The translations under genes were made by a program, and so were the position numbers. A stretch of 64,000 bases of DNA, taken from NCBI GenBank assembly GCA_016841245.1, contig JAENZN010000016.1, positions 29,218 to 93,217 on the forward strand. The letters run 5' to 3'. The notes under the pieces were generated by a model. The model had not been told where the DNA came from, did no database searches, and saw only the letters and a list, made by a program, of their open reading frames with translations. This DNA comes from Syntrophomonas sp. GTDB lineage: Bacteria > Bacillota > Syntrophomonadia > Syntrophomonadales > Syntrophomonadaceae. This document shows positions 8,946 to 17,726 of this stretch, in pieces (position 1 is the first letter of the stretch; every line of letters begins with the position of its first letter).

Positions 8946-10778
8946 ATGCCACATAATAATTTTCTGTATCAAACTCGGGACATTAAGTTCCAGATAAAAG
9001 AATGGCTCGACGCTGACAAGGTTTTATCTCTGGATGCTTACAAAGACTACTATGGAATTGACGACTTTGATGCGATCTGCGATGTTAACTTCAAAATCTG
9101 CCGCGACGTGATCTGCCCAGCTAACAAAGAGTCCGATGAAATCGGAATGAAGCATGTCGGTGGTGACGAAAAGGCTGTTATCAGCCCAGACATCTTTAAG
9201 TCTGTCTACAACACGGTTATCGACGCTGGGATGGGACCGGGGTTCGGTGACCGGCAAGTGGAAGGCCGCATGCCGCTTTACTGGTACGCCCCGATTCTGG
9301 AAATGCAGACCGCTGCATCCCCGGCGATAGTAATGCTGTGGTGTCTGACCCAGGGTGCTACCACCGTGCTCCAGTATAATCTCCAGCCTGAGCTGCAGGA
9401 ACGCTTCCTGCCCAAGATGTACTCCGGCGAATGGGGCGGCTCCATGTGTCTGACCGAGCCGGGCGCAGGCTCCGACGTGGGTTCTATTCTCACTAAGTGC
9501 TTCCCTACCGATACCCCAGGCCTGTGGAAGATTAAAGGCCAGAAGTGTTTCATCACCACCGGCGACTGGGATGGAGTCGACAACATCATCCACCTGGTGC
9601 TGGCTAAACACCCCGACGCAGCAGATGGCACCGCCGGAATTTGCTGCCTGGTCGTTCCTAAATTCTGGGTCAATGAAGATGGCTCCCTGGGCAAATGGAA
9701 TGACGTAACCACTACCGGCATAGAGCACAAGCTAGGCATCCACGGCTCTGCCACCTGTTCTTTAGCCTTTGGCGAAAACAATAACTGCTACGGCTACATG
9801 ATTGGCCCCGATCCGGAAGGCCCCCGCGCCAAAGGCATGGCCCAGATGTTCCAGATGATGAACGAAGAACGTATCAACACCGGTATATTCTCTCTAGGCG
9901 CATTTGGTGCGGCCTACTATGCAGCTCTGGATTATGCCAAGGTGCGCGTACAGAGCGCAAAATCCACCGATCCGAAGGGTCCGAAGGTCCGGATCATCGA
10001 ACATGAAGACGTCCGCCGCATGCTAATGCTGCAGAAGTCCATGATGGAAGCCTGCCGGGCGTTGGTCTACTCATCCTACTACTATATCGATTTGTCTAAA
10101 GAAGCTGCCACGGAGGAAGAGCGGGAACTCGCTGAGGACTTCTTCATGATACAAAATCCGCTTGCCAAGGCCTTTATATCCGACGTAGCATGGGTAATGT
10201 GTGCGGAAGCGATGCAGGTTCACGGCGGCTACGGCTTTATGGAAGAATATGCCCCGGCTTCCCTGGCCCGGGACTGCAAAATCTATTCCATCTGGGAAGG
10301 AACCAACTTCATGCATGGGCAAGACTTCACCGGACGCAAGTTCACCATGAAGGGCGGCGAACCGTTCAAGAAATGGATGGCTGAAATTGCTGATTTTATC
10401 ACTGCCAAGAAGACTCCGGAATTCGCGGTTGAATTTGCGATGCTGGAAGATGCCTTCGGCGATTTCCAATCAATTATGGATCTGAATGCTGAATGGTCGG
10501 TTAACAATAAGCAAATGAAACAGCTGTATGCGACCAGGATGTTGCATGCGGGTACGAAGATTATCTGCGGCAAGATGATGCTCGACCAGGGTGTCCTGGC
10601 TGCCCGGAAGCTGGCGGAACTGGGAGAAGATCATTTTGATGCCAACTTCTACAAGAGCAAAATCGCCACCGCCAAGTTCTTTGTGATGAACGTTGTTCCC
10701 GAAGTCTTTTCAACTCTGAAAGCCATGCAGAATCCTGATACCAGCTGCATTGACCTGGCCGAAGAAGCATTTATGTAA
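8946..10778 (+). CDS. Acyl-CoA dehydrogenase, long (~610 aa) form
   Basis: FAD enzyme that introduces the 2,3-double bond into acyl-CoA, the first beta-oxidation step. The usual order is present: N-terminal helical domain, the beta-domain motif CLTEPGAGSDVGS near residue 165, KCFITTGDWDG, and the C-terminal part AMQVHGGYGFMEEYAPASLARD followed by IYSIWEGTNFMHGQDF. At 610 residues it is the large DmdC/FadE-like type with an extra C-terminal domain, not the ~380-residue butyryl-CoA dehydrogenase type. Strong AGGAGG before the ATG. Base composition is unlike its neighbours: 9421-9480 has 43 G/C of 60, against 29 of 60 at 8401-8460 in the thiolase. This suggests acquisition by transfer. Confidence 0.92.
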   Translation: MPHNNFLYQTRDIKFQIKEWLDADKVLSLDAYKDYYGIDDFDAICDVNFKICRDVICPANKESDEIGMKHVGGDEKAVISPDIFKSVYNTVIDAGMGPGFGDRQVEGRMPLYWYAPILEMQTAASPAIVMLWCLTQGATTVLQYNLQPELQERFLPKMYSGEWGGSMCLTEPGAGSDVGSILTKCFPTDTPGLWKIKGQKCFITTGDWDGVDNIIHLVLAKHPDAADGTAGICCLVVPKFWVNEDGSLGKWNDVTTTGIEHKLGIHGSATCSLAFGENNNCYGYMIGPDPEGPRAKGMAQMFQMMNEERINTGIFSLGAFGAAYYAALDYAKVRVQSAKSTDPKGPKVRIIEHEDVRRMLMLQKSMMEACRALVYSSYYYIDLSKEAATEEERELAEDFFMIQNPLAKAFISDVAWVMCAEAMQVHGGYGFMEEYAPASLARDCKIYSIWEGTNFMHGQDFTGRKFTMKGGEPFKKWMAEIADFITAKKTPEFAVEFAMLEDAFGDFQSIMDLNAEWSVNNKQMKQLYATRMLHAGTKIICGKMMLDQGVLAARKLAELGEDHFDANFYKSKIATAKFFVMNVVPEVFSTLKAMQNPDTSCIDLAEEAFM

Positions 10779-10829
10779 AAAGCAGATGTATCCTGTCCCA
10801 AGGGCAGGAAACTATTCAGGCTCCGATCA

Positions 10830-11207
10830 TTGGGAACCGTGTCTCACGGATTCCATACACCGGAGGGTGCATTTGCCAGGTGTTATGCTGGTGATGTAGC
10901 AATGAAAGGCACTACTAAAGCGGTTCAGGTGCCGGGTGGATATGCTTACATTCGTGAATATTCGGTTGAAAGAATGATGCGCAATGCCAAGATCATCCAT
11001 CTTCACGAAGGAACCAATGAAATTCAGAGACGGACTATGACCGGATGCCTGAAGGAAGGCAAGCTTTCCAACTATGAATATCAGAATTTTTCAGCTGTTT
11101 GCCAACCTGTCGTACCACTCACACGAGACAGGATTCAGCTGAAAAACAAGAGAATATTATTCCCCCTGACGGCAGGCACCCCCTGTCTGCCGTCAAACCT
11201 TTCTTAA
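10830..11207 (+). pseudogene. C-terminal stump of a second acyl-CoA dehydrogenase
   Basis: The reading frame carries only the last ~75 residues of a short-form acyl-CoA dehydrogenase: AGDVAMKGTTKAVQVPGGYA, then YSVERMMRNAKI and HLHEGTNEIQRR, equivalent to the Q.hGGyGY ... VER..RDAKI..IYEGT.EIQR end of the family. Homology ends near 11072 and the frame then runs through the terminator. There is no start region, no FAD/substrate domain and no ribosome site. It lies directly after the GC-rich large dehydrogenase, so that gene may have replaced most of it (inference). Confidence 0.75.
11167..11206 (+). terminator. Hairpin at the end of the beta-oxidation locus
   Basis: Perfect 9-bp arms 11167-11175 and 11187-11195 (TGACGGCAG/CTGCCGTCA) with an 11-nt loop, followed on the plus strand by a T-rich AACCTTTCTT. 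It lies between the convergent dehydrogenase locus and the regulator gene and could serve both. Confidence 0.6.
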
Positions 11208-13297
11208 GACCTGTGTTTTATTCCATATTTAGCTGCCTTCCGAACCACCGTAGATTGATTAACTTCCAGTACTTGAGCGATTTGATAGGTTGACTTATAG
11301 CGTTTATAAGCCTTTTCCAGCAGCTGTCTTTCTGCATTCTCTACTGTTTGCTTCAATGGCCATAAACCTTTTTCCGGATCATTTCTCAGCAGAACCATAT
11401 TCATTGCTACTGGCAAATCACTGGTGGTTATCAAATTATCATTAGTGGTTACAACCAGCCTTTCCGTAAGGTTCTCAAGTTCTCTGACATTCCCGGGCCA
11501 GTCATATTCCACAAAACAATCAATAACATCTTTATGAAAACGTTTATTCATATGGTATTTCTGATTGAATATTTCCAAAAAGAAATTAGCTAAGACCGGA
11601 GTATCCTCCAATCTTTCCCTCAAAGGAGGAACCGTAATAGGTATTACATTTAAGCGATAATAAAGATCTAATCTGAACTTCTGCTGACTAACCATTTCCA
11701 TTAAATCCTGATTCGTTCCGGCCAGGATCCGGGTATCTACTTTAAACGATTTGCCACCACCCACTCTGATTATTTCTTTATTCTGCAGTACCCGTAATAG
11801 TTTTACCTGTAACCCCAGGGGGAGCTCCCCAATCTCATCTAAAAACAATATCCCATTATTAGCCAGCTCAAAAAGACCTATTTTCCCAGATTTTCTTGCT
11901 CCGGTAAAAGCTCCTTCGTCATAACCAAACAGTTCTGATTCCAGCAGATTCTCAGGAATAGCACCACAGTTGACCTTTATAAAAGGCCCTTCTTTCCTGC
12001 CGCTGCCTTTGTGTATAATTTCTGCAATCAACTCTTTACCCACACCCGATTCACCCTGGATAAGTACTGTTGAATCTACTCCAGCGACCCTCATAACCAT
12101 ATTCAATAGTTCTTTCATTTTGCTCGATTTAACTATCATCTTCTGGGAGCTCTGCATTTTCAGGTGCTGCAGTTCGGTTTTATAAAATTCGTGCAGTCCC
12201 TCCACCTGCTCCAGCCGCCTCTGCAGTTCCTTTAATTCGGTAATATCTCGCACATTGGTAACTACCATAATAATATTACCTTCTTCGTCAAATATGGGAT
12301 TACTGGTTATCAGAGCTTCTTTACCGCTTCGGGGGACAATAGTGATAGTCACTCTTTCTTTTTGCTCCAGGGCTAACAATGTTCCCGATCGTGAAAACAC
12401 CCCTTCGTTCACCAGATCCGCCATATTCCTTCCAATACATTCAAATCCCATAACGCCAGTAATTCGTTCAAAGCCCTTATTTAACATCAAAGTATTAGCC
12501 TGTCCATCAGTAACATATAATCCATCAAAGGAGGATTCTATTACCGCATCCAGCTCCCGGTTCAATTTTTTAGTATATTCTGATTCTTTAACCAGTTCTT
12601 CAAACTCCGAAATTTCTCTTAAAACCAGGATAGCTCCAATGGTTTTGCTGTTTTTCACAATATTGGTGCGATAAGGCAAAAAACTCCTGCCTGCAATGAC
12701 GAGTTTATTGGACGGAAGTGGAGCATGCGAGCCGCTGACAAAAGCTTCTAGGATTCCTGTGCCGGCCAGTATATCCCAGGCATTTAATCCCCGAACTTCC
12801 TTTGCTGATATGCCCATTAATTTAGCCGCAGCTTTGTTAAATATGACTATCTTATAATTATTATCTATAGATATTACTGGATTATATACTGCATCGATAC
12901 TCGATTCCATATCCAGCTTTTTTTCATACAATCTTTCTGCTATAGCATGGTAGACTTCCTCATAGTAAAGCATCCCTACCAGTTCGCTGCTCCTAAAAAC
13001 CGGGATGTACTCAAATTTGTCATTCAATAAATCAGGCAGAAATTCATCAAAAGATATGCTTCTTACTTCCCGTGTAATTATTGGGGAAATTTCGTTTGAT
13101 GGCAGCACCCCCCGGGCTATTGCACCTATCAACTCTGTTTTGCTAATAAAACCAATGAGCTTCTGGTTTTCATCTAGTACTGGCAGTGCAGATATATTTT
13201 CATTATCACTAAAAAGACGGGCAGCTTCTGCAATAGTCTGCCGGGACTGTAGAAAAAGCACTTTGGAGTTCATTAACTCACTAACCTTTACTCGCAT
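11204..13297 (-). CDS. Sigma-54-dependent transcriptional activator with CBS and PAS domains
   Basis: A 697-residue enhancer-binding protein. Order: paired CBS domains (about residues 1-115, suggesting adenine-nucleotide sensing), two PAS domains (about 120-230 and 250-365), the AAA+ sigma-54-interaction domain with Walker A GESGVGKE, the sigma-54 contact loop GAFTGA and [11 protein letters not shown], then a C-terminal helix-turn-helix ([20 protein letters not shown]) of TyrR-like type. I choose ATG 13297 because AAAGGGG lies 7 nt upstream; an earlier ATG at 13336 lacks a ribosome site. It is convergent with the thiolase/dehydrogenase genes and is the obvious candidate activator of their -24/-12 promoter. 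The effector is unknown; energy charge through CBS is plausible. Confidence 0.93.
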   Translation of the reverse strand: MRVKVSELMNSKVLFLQSRQTIAEAARLFSDNENISALPVLDENQKLIGFISKTELIGAIARGVLPSNEISPIITREVRSISFDEFLPDLLNDKFEYIPVFRSSELVGMLYYEEVYHAIAERLYEKKLDMESSIDAVYNPVISIDNNYKIVIFNKAAAKLMGISAKEVRGLNAWDILAGTGILEAFVSGSHAPLPSNKLVIAGRSFLPYRTNIVKNSKTIGAILVLREISEFEELVKESEYTKKLNRELDAVIESSFDGLYVTDGQANTLMLNKGFERITGVMGFECIGRNMADLVNEGVFSRSGTLLALEQKERVTITIVPRSGKEALITSNPIFDEEGNIIMVVTNVRDITELKELQRRLEQVEGLHEFYKTELQHLKMQSSQKMIVKSSKMKELLNMVMRVAGVDSTVLIQGESGVGKELIAEIIHKGSGRKEGPFIKVNCGAIPENLLESELFGYDEGAFTGARKSGKIGLFELANNGILFLDEIGELPLGLQVKLLRVLQNKEIIRVGGGKSFKVDTRILAGTNQDLMEMVSQQKFRLDLYYRLNVIPITVPPLRERLEDTPVLANFFLEIFNQKYHMNKRFHKDVIDCFVEYDWPGNVRELENLTERLVVTTNDNLITTSDLPVAMNMVLLRNDPEKGLWPLKQTVENAERQLLEKAYKRYKSTYQIAQVLEVNQSTVVRKAAKYGIKHRS

Positions 13298-13443
13298 CAG
13301 AATACCCCTTTTTTGATTTATTGTAACATAAATCATCTTGTTCTTCCGAGGAAAGCAGGGTTAACAGCAGACAGGCGATTCCATTTGCAAGCATTAATGG
13401 AATATTCTTTCTTTTTGGGTTATACTGTCTTTATTAAGTATAC

Positions 13444-13886
13444 TTGTCCGTTCTATGGCGAAGGTGGGGAGACAAAAACCAAAATTATATAAGGGAAATA
13501 AAATATCCCCTCTTCTCCGAAACAAAAATATATGCATATTATCTAAGATGTCTTTCCATACTGAATGATGAAGGTACTCTAGGAGCCCTGGCCTGGTGCT
13601 ATGCTGACTATATACCTGAGCTGTGGAACAAGCCCCCGTTGCATGAAAACCCTCATGAAAGACATTTTGGACTGTTCCAGTATGACAACCGGCCCAAGCA
13701 AGCAGTAAAAGCATTCGCATACATGCCGAATCAAATTAGATCGTCTGGGAATCTTATAGAAAAATACGCCTGGATGAATGAATCCTCTGAGATACGTACT
13801 ATGAGAGTCCTAAAACTAATCTTGAGAAAATGTATGCCCGTTACAGAAGTATTCTAGACAAAAATAACGAGGAGCATAGTAAATGA
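13444..13886 (+). pseudogene. 3' remnant of a glycoside-hydrolase-like gene, frameshifted
   Basis: The frame starting in the 13440s reads LGALAWCYADYIPELWNKPP and then HERHFGLFQYDNRPKQAVKA, which resembles the end of TIM-barrel glycoside hydrolases (GH5-like). Near 13788-13791 the similarity switches to another frame, continuing DTYYESPKTNLEKMYARYRS and ending at a TGA (13884-13886) that overlaps the next gene's ATG. So one base was gained or lost near 13790. The 5' two thirds of the gene are absent. The original gene was evidently translationally coupled to the glycosyltransferase downstream. Confidence 0.6.
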
Positions 13887-14896
13887 AAATAGCTTTATTG
13901 TCACCTATTGCGTGGAGAACACCGCCCCGAAATTATGGACCCTGGGAACTCGTTGTATCTTTGCTGGCTGAAGGGCTGGTTAAAAGAGGATTGGAAGTAA
14001 CCCTCTTTGCTACCGGAGATTCAATAACTCAGGCTAAACTGGCCTCCGTTTGCCCGGCACCATATGAAGAGAATAAAGATATCGATCCCAAAGTATGGGA
14101 AGCACTTCATATTGCGCACCTGTTTGAAGAAGCTGATAAATTTGATATTATCCACAACAATTATGACTTTCTGCCACTGGTTTTTTCCCGCCTGGTAGAT
14201 ACTCCGGTGGTAACTACCATACATGGTTTTTCATCCAGTCAAATAATACCTGTCTACCGCGAATACAACGATAGTAATTACTATGTGTCCATAAGTAACG
14301 CCGATCGAAGCCAGGATTTGAATTATATAAAGACCATTTATCATGGAATAGACCTCAATCAATTCAAGTTTTATGATAAAGCAGGAGATTATCTGTTGTT
14401 TTTCGGAAGAATTCATCCTGACAAAGGTGCTGCCGAAGCGGTGGAAATATCACAGCGCTCAGGAATTAAGCTAATAATAGCAGGAATAATTCAAGACCAG
14501 AATTATTTTAATACCCGGGTTGCACCATTTATCGATGGAGAAAATATCATCTATTTTGGTGTGGCTAATCCTGTTCAGCGGGATCAACTCATGGGTAACG
14601 CTCTGGCTTTGCTTCACCCCATCAATTTCCATGAGCCCTTTGGCCTGAGTGTAGTAGAAGCCATGGCCTGTGGAACTCCGGTTATCGCCTTTAACAAAGG
14701 CTCTATGCCGGAGGTTATTGATCAGGGAAAAAGCGGCTTTCTAGTTAAAGATGTAGAAGAGGCATGCTCCGTTTTGCCACAGCTATGGTCCCTGGACCGC
14801 AGTTACTGCCGCTACTGGGCGGAAAGCAGGTTTAGCTGGGATAGAATGATTGATGACTATATCCAGGTTTATCAAGAAATTTTACTACGCCATTAA
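13883..14896 (+). CDS. Glycosyltransferase family 4
   Basis: A 337-residue GT-B retaining glycosyltransferase. N-terminal domain starts MKIALLSPIAWRTPPRNYGP, with DIIHNNYDF; the donor-binding C-domain has LFFGRIHPDKG and the family motif HEPFGLSVVEAMACGTPVIA near residue 250. Substrates are unknown; many relatives make mannosyl or glucosyl conjugates next to a glycoside hydrolase. Its ATG overlaps the stop of the broken hydrolase gene (ATGA). It is intact although its partner has decayed. A GGAG lies about 9 nt upstream. Confidence 0.88.
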   Translation: MKIALLSPIAWRTPPRNYGPWELVVSLLAEGLVKRGLEVTLFATGDSITQAKLASVCPAPYEENKDIDPKVWEALHIAHLFEEADKFDIIHNNYDFLPLVFSRLVDTPVVTTIHGFSSSQIIPVYREYNDSNYYVSISNADRSQDLNYIKTIYHGIDLNQFKFYDKAGDYLLFFGRIHPDKGAAEAVEISQRSGIKLIIAGIIQDQNYFNTRVAPFIDGENIIYFGVANPVQRDQLMGNALALLHPINFHEPFGLSVVEAMACGTPVIAFNKGSMPEVIDQGKSGFLVKDVEEACSVLPQLWSLDRSYCRYWAESRFSWDRMIDDYIQVYQEILLRH

Positions 14897-14897
14897 T

Positions 14898-14967
14898 GGT
14901 ACAGGGGGAAAGGTTCCTGTTCTCTATTTGAATAATAGTAGGGACCAGGAACCTTTCCCCCTGTACC
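14898..14967. repeat. Large palindrome, 22-bp perfect arms
   Basis: Arms 14898-14919 and 14946-14967 are perfectly complementary around a 26-nt loop. It begins 1 bp after the glycosyltransferase stop. It resembles other G/C-run palindromes in the window (37026-37058, 53092-53158) in carrying a run of five G/C beside a GGTACC-like edge. There is no T-run directly after it. It may act as a 3' mRNA structure or be a dispersed repeat. Confidence 0.75.
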
Positions 14968-14992
14968 AAAACAAAAGTTTTGCAGCAGTCAT

Positions 14993-15036
14993 TTAAAAAG
15001 CTCAACCATCCATAAAAATGATGGTTAAGCCTTTTA
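14993..15036. terminator. Bidirectional terminator between glycosyltransferase and degV
   Basis: Stem AACCATC/GATGGTT (15004-15010 with 15020-15026) extends imperfectly through AAAAGCT/AGCCTTTT. There are T-runs on both strands, fitting two convergent genes. Confidence 0.7.
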
Positions 15037-15056
15037 ATAACTATCATCTGCTCTGC

Positions 15057-15908
15057 TTATTTTTTTCTCAGAAAAAATACCGGATAGGTTCCAGCTCCAA
15101 CGTGGGCACCTATAACTGCACCGATTTCAGTTATAATAAAATTCTGGCAGCCAAATTTTTCAGCAATCATATCTTTAATTAAAAGTGCTCCCTCATAATC
15201 ATTGGAATGAGCAACTCCAATAAGCTGTTCGGATAAATTGTCCCCCCGCTCAGCCATTATTTCCAGCATCCTTTTCTTGGCTTTTTTTAAACCCTTTACC
15301 TTTTCGACTGGATTAATTTTTCCGTCCTTCATTTCAGCAATAACTTTAATATTCAACAGCGATCCTATAAATGCTGATGCAGCACTGACCCGACCGCCTC
15401 TTTTCAGCATTTCAAAATCCCCCACAATAAAAACGTGCTCCATTCTATCGATATTATCCATTATCTCTTCAATAACCTGATCTTTACTCAAACCTGCTTC
15501 TATCGCCTGGGCTGCTCTGATTAATGTCAAACCATATCCCAGCGATGCACTTTTCGAGTCTATGACTGTAATACGTTCCGGATTCAGTATATCACGAGCA
15601 ACGCAGGCAGATTGATAAGTGCCGCTTAAGCCAGAAGAAAATGCGACGTATATTATTTCATCATCGCCTTTAGCCAGTATATTATTAAATTCTTCTTCAA
15701 ATTCAGCTGGATTAACTTGTGAGGTGGTAGGCATAATTCCTGGTTCCTTTATTAATTCATAGAATTCTCCAGGAAACAAATCTACTCTATCCCGATAACT
15801 TTTTTCTTTAATGTTTACTTTTAAAGCAATTGAGGTTATCCCCAGTTGGTTCAGAACATCCTGATCCAGATCACAGCAGTTATCTGCGTATAAGCTAATC
15901 TTAGCCAT
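15057..15908 (-). CDS. DegV-family fatty-acid-binding protein
   Basis: A 283-residue cytoplasmic protein of the DegV/FakB fold, which binds a fatty acid and in Gram-positives presents it to fatty-acid kinase. It starts with ISLYADNCCDLDQDVL; the ligand-binding loop PTTSQVNPAEF and FSSGLSGTYQSA are visible, as is GPxGAHVGAG-like IGAVIGAHVGAGT at the C-terminus. No fatty-acid kinase gene (fakA) is nearby. It is transcribed away from the Sec-type oxidoreductase gene from a shared 250-bp gap. Confidence 0.9.
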   Translation of the reverse strand: MAKISLYADNCCDLDQDVLNQLGITSIALKVNIKEKSYRDRVDLFPGEFYELIKEPGIMPTTSQVNPAEFEEEFNNILAKGDDEIIYVAFSSGLSGTYQSACVARDILNPERITVIDSKSASLGYGLTLIRAAQAIEAGLSKDQVIEEIMDNIDRMEHVFIVGDFEMLKRGGRVSAASAFIGSLLNIKVIAEMKDGKINPVEKVKGLKKAKKRMLEIMAERGDNLSEQLIGVAHSNDYEGALLIKDMIAEKFGCQNFIITEIGAVIGAHVGAGTYPVFFLRKK

Positions 15909-16160
15909 CTAATTTCCTCCTCGCCCAGACCCCCGCTAAAAACCATCTCTTCTTAATATAGTGAATTGTACTATTTTTTAAAAATATTAACAAGGACCAG
16001 AAATATGAATATATAATAACCCCCCATTTTTATACTATGTGTAAGATAAAATTAGAACCGTTTTGTATTTTCAGACATGGGTAGGATTATTACAACCTTA
16101 TGCAGAAAGTATAGATATATTAACATTATTTAGTAAAACTTTTATTGAGGAGGACTAATA

Positions 16161-17504
16161 ATGAACAGCAAACTAAGAATCATTGGCGGTGTTGCCGCAG
16201 GCATGAGTGCGGCCGCCAAGGCTCGCCGGGTTAATCCGGAATTAGATATAAAGGTATTCACCGATGATCCATATATCTCCTATTCTTCCTGAGGTTTGCC
16301 CTATTATATCGGAGATATAGTAAAGTCCCATGAAAATTTGATCGTTCGAACGGTGGATGACTTTGCTCGGCAGGGTATCCAGGTCATAACCAGGAGCAGA
16401 GCCTTGGAAATCAATAGCTATAAAAAACAGATCATTTTAGAAGACCTGCTAACGCAGCGCTCTTGGACGGAAGCATATGACCATTTAATCATTGCTACCG
16501 GCGCTCAGCCATTTCTTCCATCTTTGGACGGTATTGGCTTGAAAGGTATTTTTACCCTTCGCAGCATTCAGGATAGTCAGGCCATAAAGGCTTATCTCCA
16601 GGAATACCAGCCCACCCATGCGGTTGTCGTAGGTGCAGGCTATATCGGTCTGGAAATGGTGGAAAACTTGCTGGTACATGGCTGTAAGGTTCGAGTAATC
16701 GAAAAAGCTCCCCATATTCTACCCAATATGGACCCCGATCTTGCGGAAGTAGTTCACAACTATATGGAATCCAGGGGTATTGAGATTTTAACTGGATCAG
16801 CACCTATCACTTTTAAAGGCAGCGACAAGGTAAATGAAGTAGTGACCGGACCTGATCATTTTCCGGCTGATGTGGTAATACTTTCCACGGGTGTGCTCCC
16901 TAACAGCGAACTCGCAGCCCAGACCGGCATCAAACTGGGAGCTGGACGGGCTATTCGAGTAAATGAGAGAATGGAAACGAGCCAAGCTGATATTTATGCT
17001 GCTGGTGACTGCGCTACAGTAAGGCATTTGGTCTCTGGTCAGGAAGTATATCTTCCCATGGGTACTACTGCCAGTAAACAGGGTCGGGTGGCGGGCGAAA
17101 ATGCCGCCGGTGGCCAGGCAATTCTCAAGGGGGTTCTGGGAACCGGCATAACTAGAATTATGGAGATGGAAGTATCCCGAACCGGATTATGTGAGTATGA
17201 ATGCCAAAAGTTGGGCATTGAATATATAAGCCATACTATTAAATCCCGCACTCGAGCTCCTTATCTTCCCGATTCTGGACGCATTTATGTCAAATTGACC
17301 GTAGATAAAAACAGCCGCCTTCTCTTAGGAGGACAGATTGTAGGCTATCCGGGTGCAGGCAAACGTATAGATACTATTGCTGCCGCCCTTACTGCCAGAT
17401 GCAAAATCGATGATTTATACAATTTGGATCTGGCTTACACACCTGCCCTTAGTGTCCTGTCGGACCCGGTTTTAATTGCTATTAACAAATTTCACCCCTC
17501 CTAA
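16161..17504 (+). CDS. CoA-disulfide reductase / NADH oxidase-like flavoprotein, probable selenoprotein
   Basis: A 447-residue pyridine-nucleotide disulfide oxidoreductase with an in-frame TGA at 16290-16292 (codon 44). GAGGAGG lies 7 nt before ATG 16161, and the frame opens with the FAD motif IIGGVAAGMSAAAKARR. The TGA falls at S-Y-S-S-[TGA]-G-L-P-Y-Y-I-G. In CoA-disulfide reductases, NADH oxidases and NADH peroxidases this is the place of the single redox-active cysteine. After it the protein is complete: NAD-binding VVVGAGYIGLEMVENL, FAD-binding IYAAGDCA, and the dimerisation domain, at normal family length. A 9-bp hairpin with a GGA loop follows the TGA. Selenocysteine is the simplest reading; a nonsense mutation or read error is the alternative. 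Probable role: NAD(P)H-dependent thiol or oxygen/peroxide defence. Confidence 0.8.
16302..16322 (+). promoter_or_regulatory. Candidate bacterial SECIS hairpin
   Basis: Nine pairs (one G-U) from 16302-16310 to 16314-16322 close a GGA loop at 16311-16313. The loop begins 18 nt after the TGA. Bacterial SECIS elements are hairpins a short distance 3' of the UGA with a G at the start of the apical loop, so position and loop fit. The stem is AU-rich and the fit is by eye only. Confidence 0.5.
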
Positions 17505-17726
17505 ACCTCTTTCAAAACTAAATCTAAAAATATAAGGCAAACCTCAATCTTATAGTATACAAAGTCCCTTTTATAAACGCCCTGGTCAAACCGGGGCAAT
17601 AATACTATATGCTCAGCTTTTATAGACTTTCGCCTCTCTTTGCATCTCTTTTTTGCTTTCCAATCTCCTTTTCAGGGTATACAATGGGTTAAGTTAATAC
17701 ACCTACCTTCAAAGGAGCATCAGTAT

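Noticed and set aside
9024..9728. 234-residue open frame on the minus strand inside the acyl-CoA dehydrogenase
   Set aside because: It has no ribosome site and no family resemblance, and it lies wholly antisense to a strongly conserved gene. High G/C makes such long shadow frames common.
16296..17504. Oxidoreductase gene starting at TTG 16296, after the TGA
   Set aside because: It would lose the FAD-binding N-terminus and has no ribosome site; the ATG at 16161 with GAGGAGG is far better.
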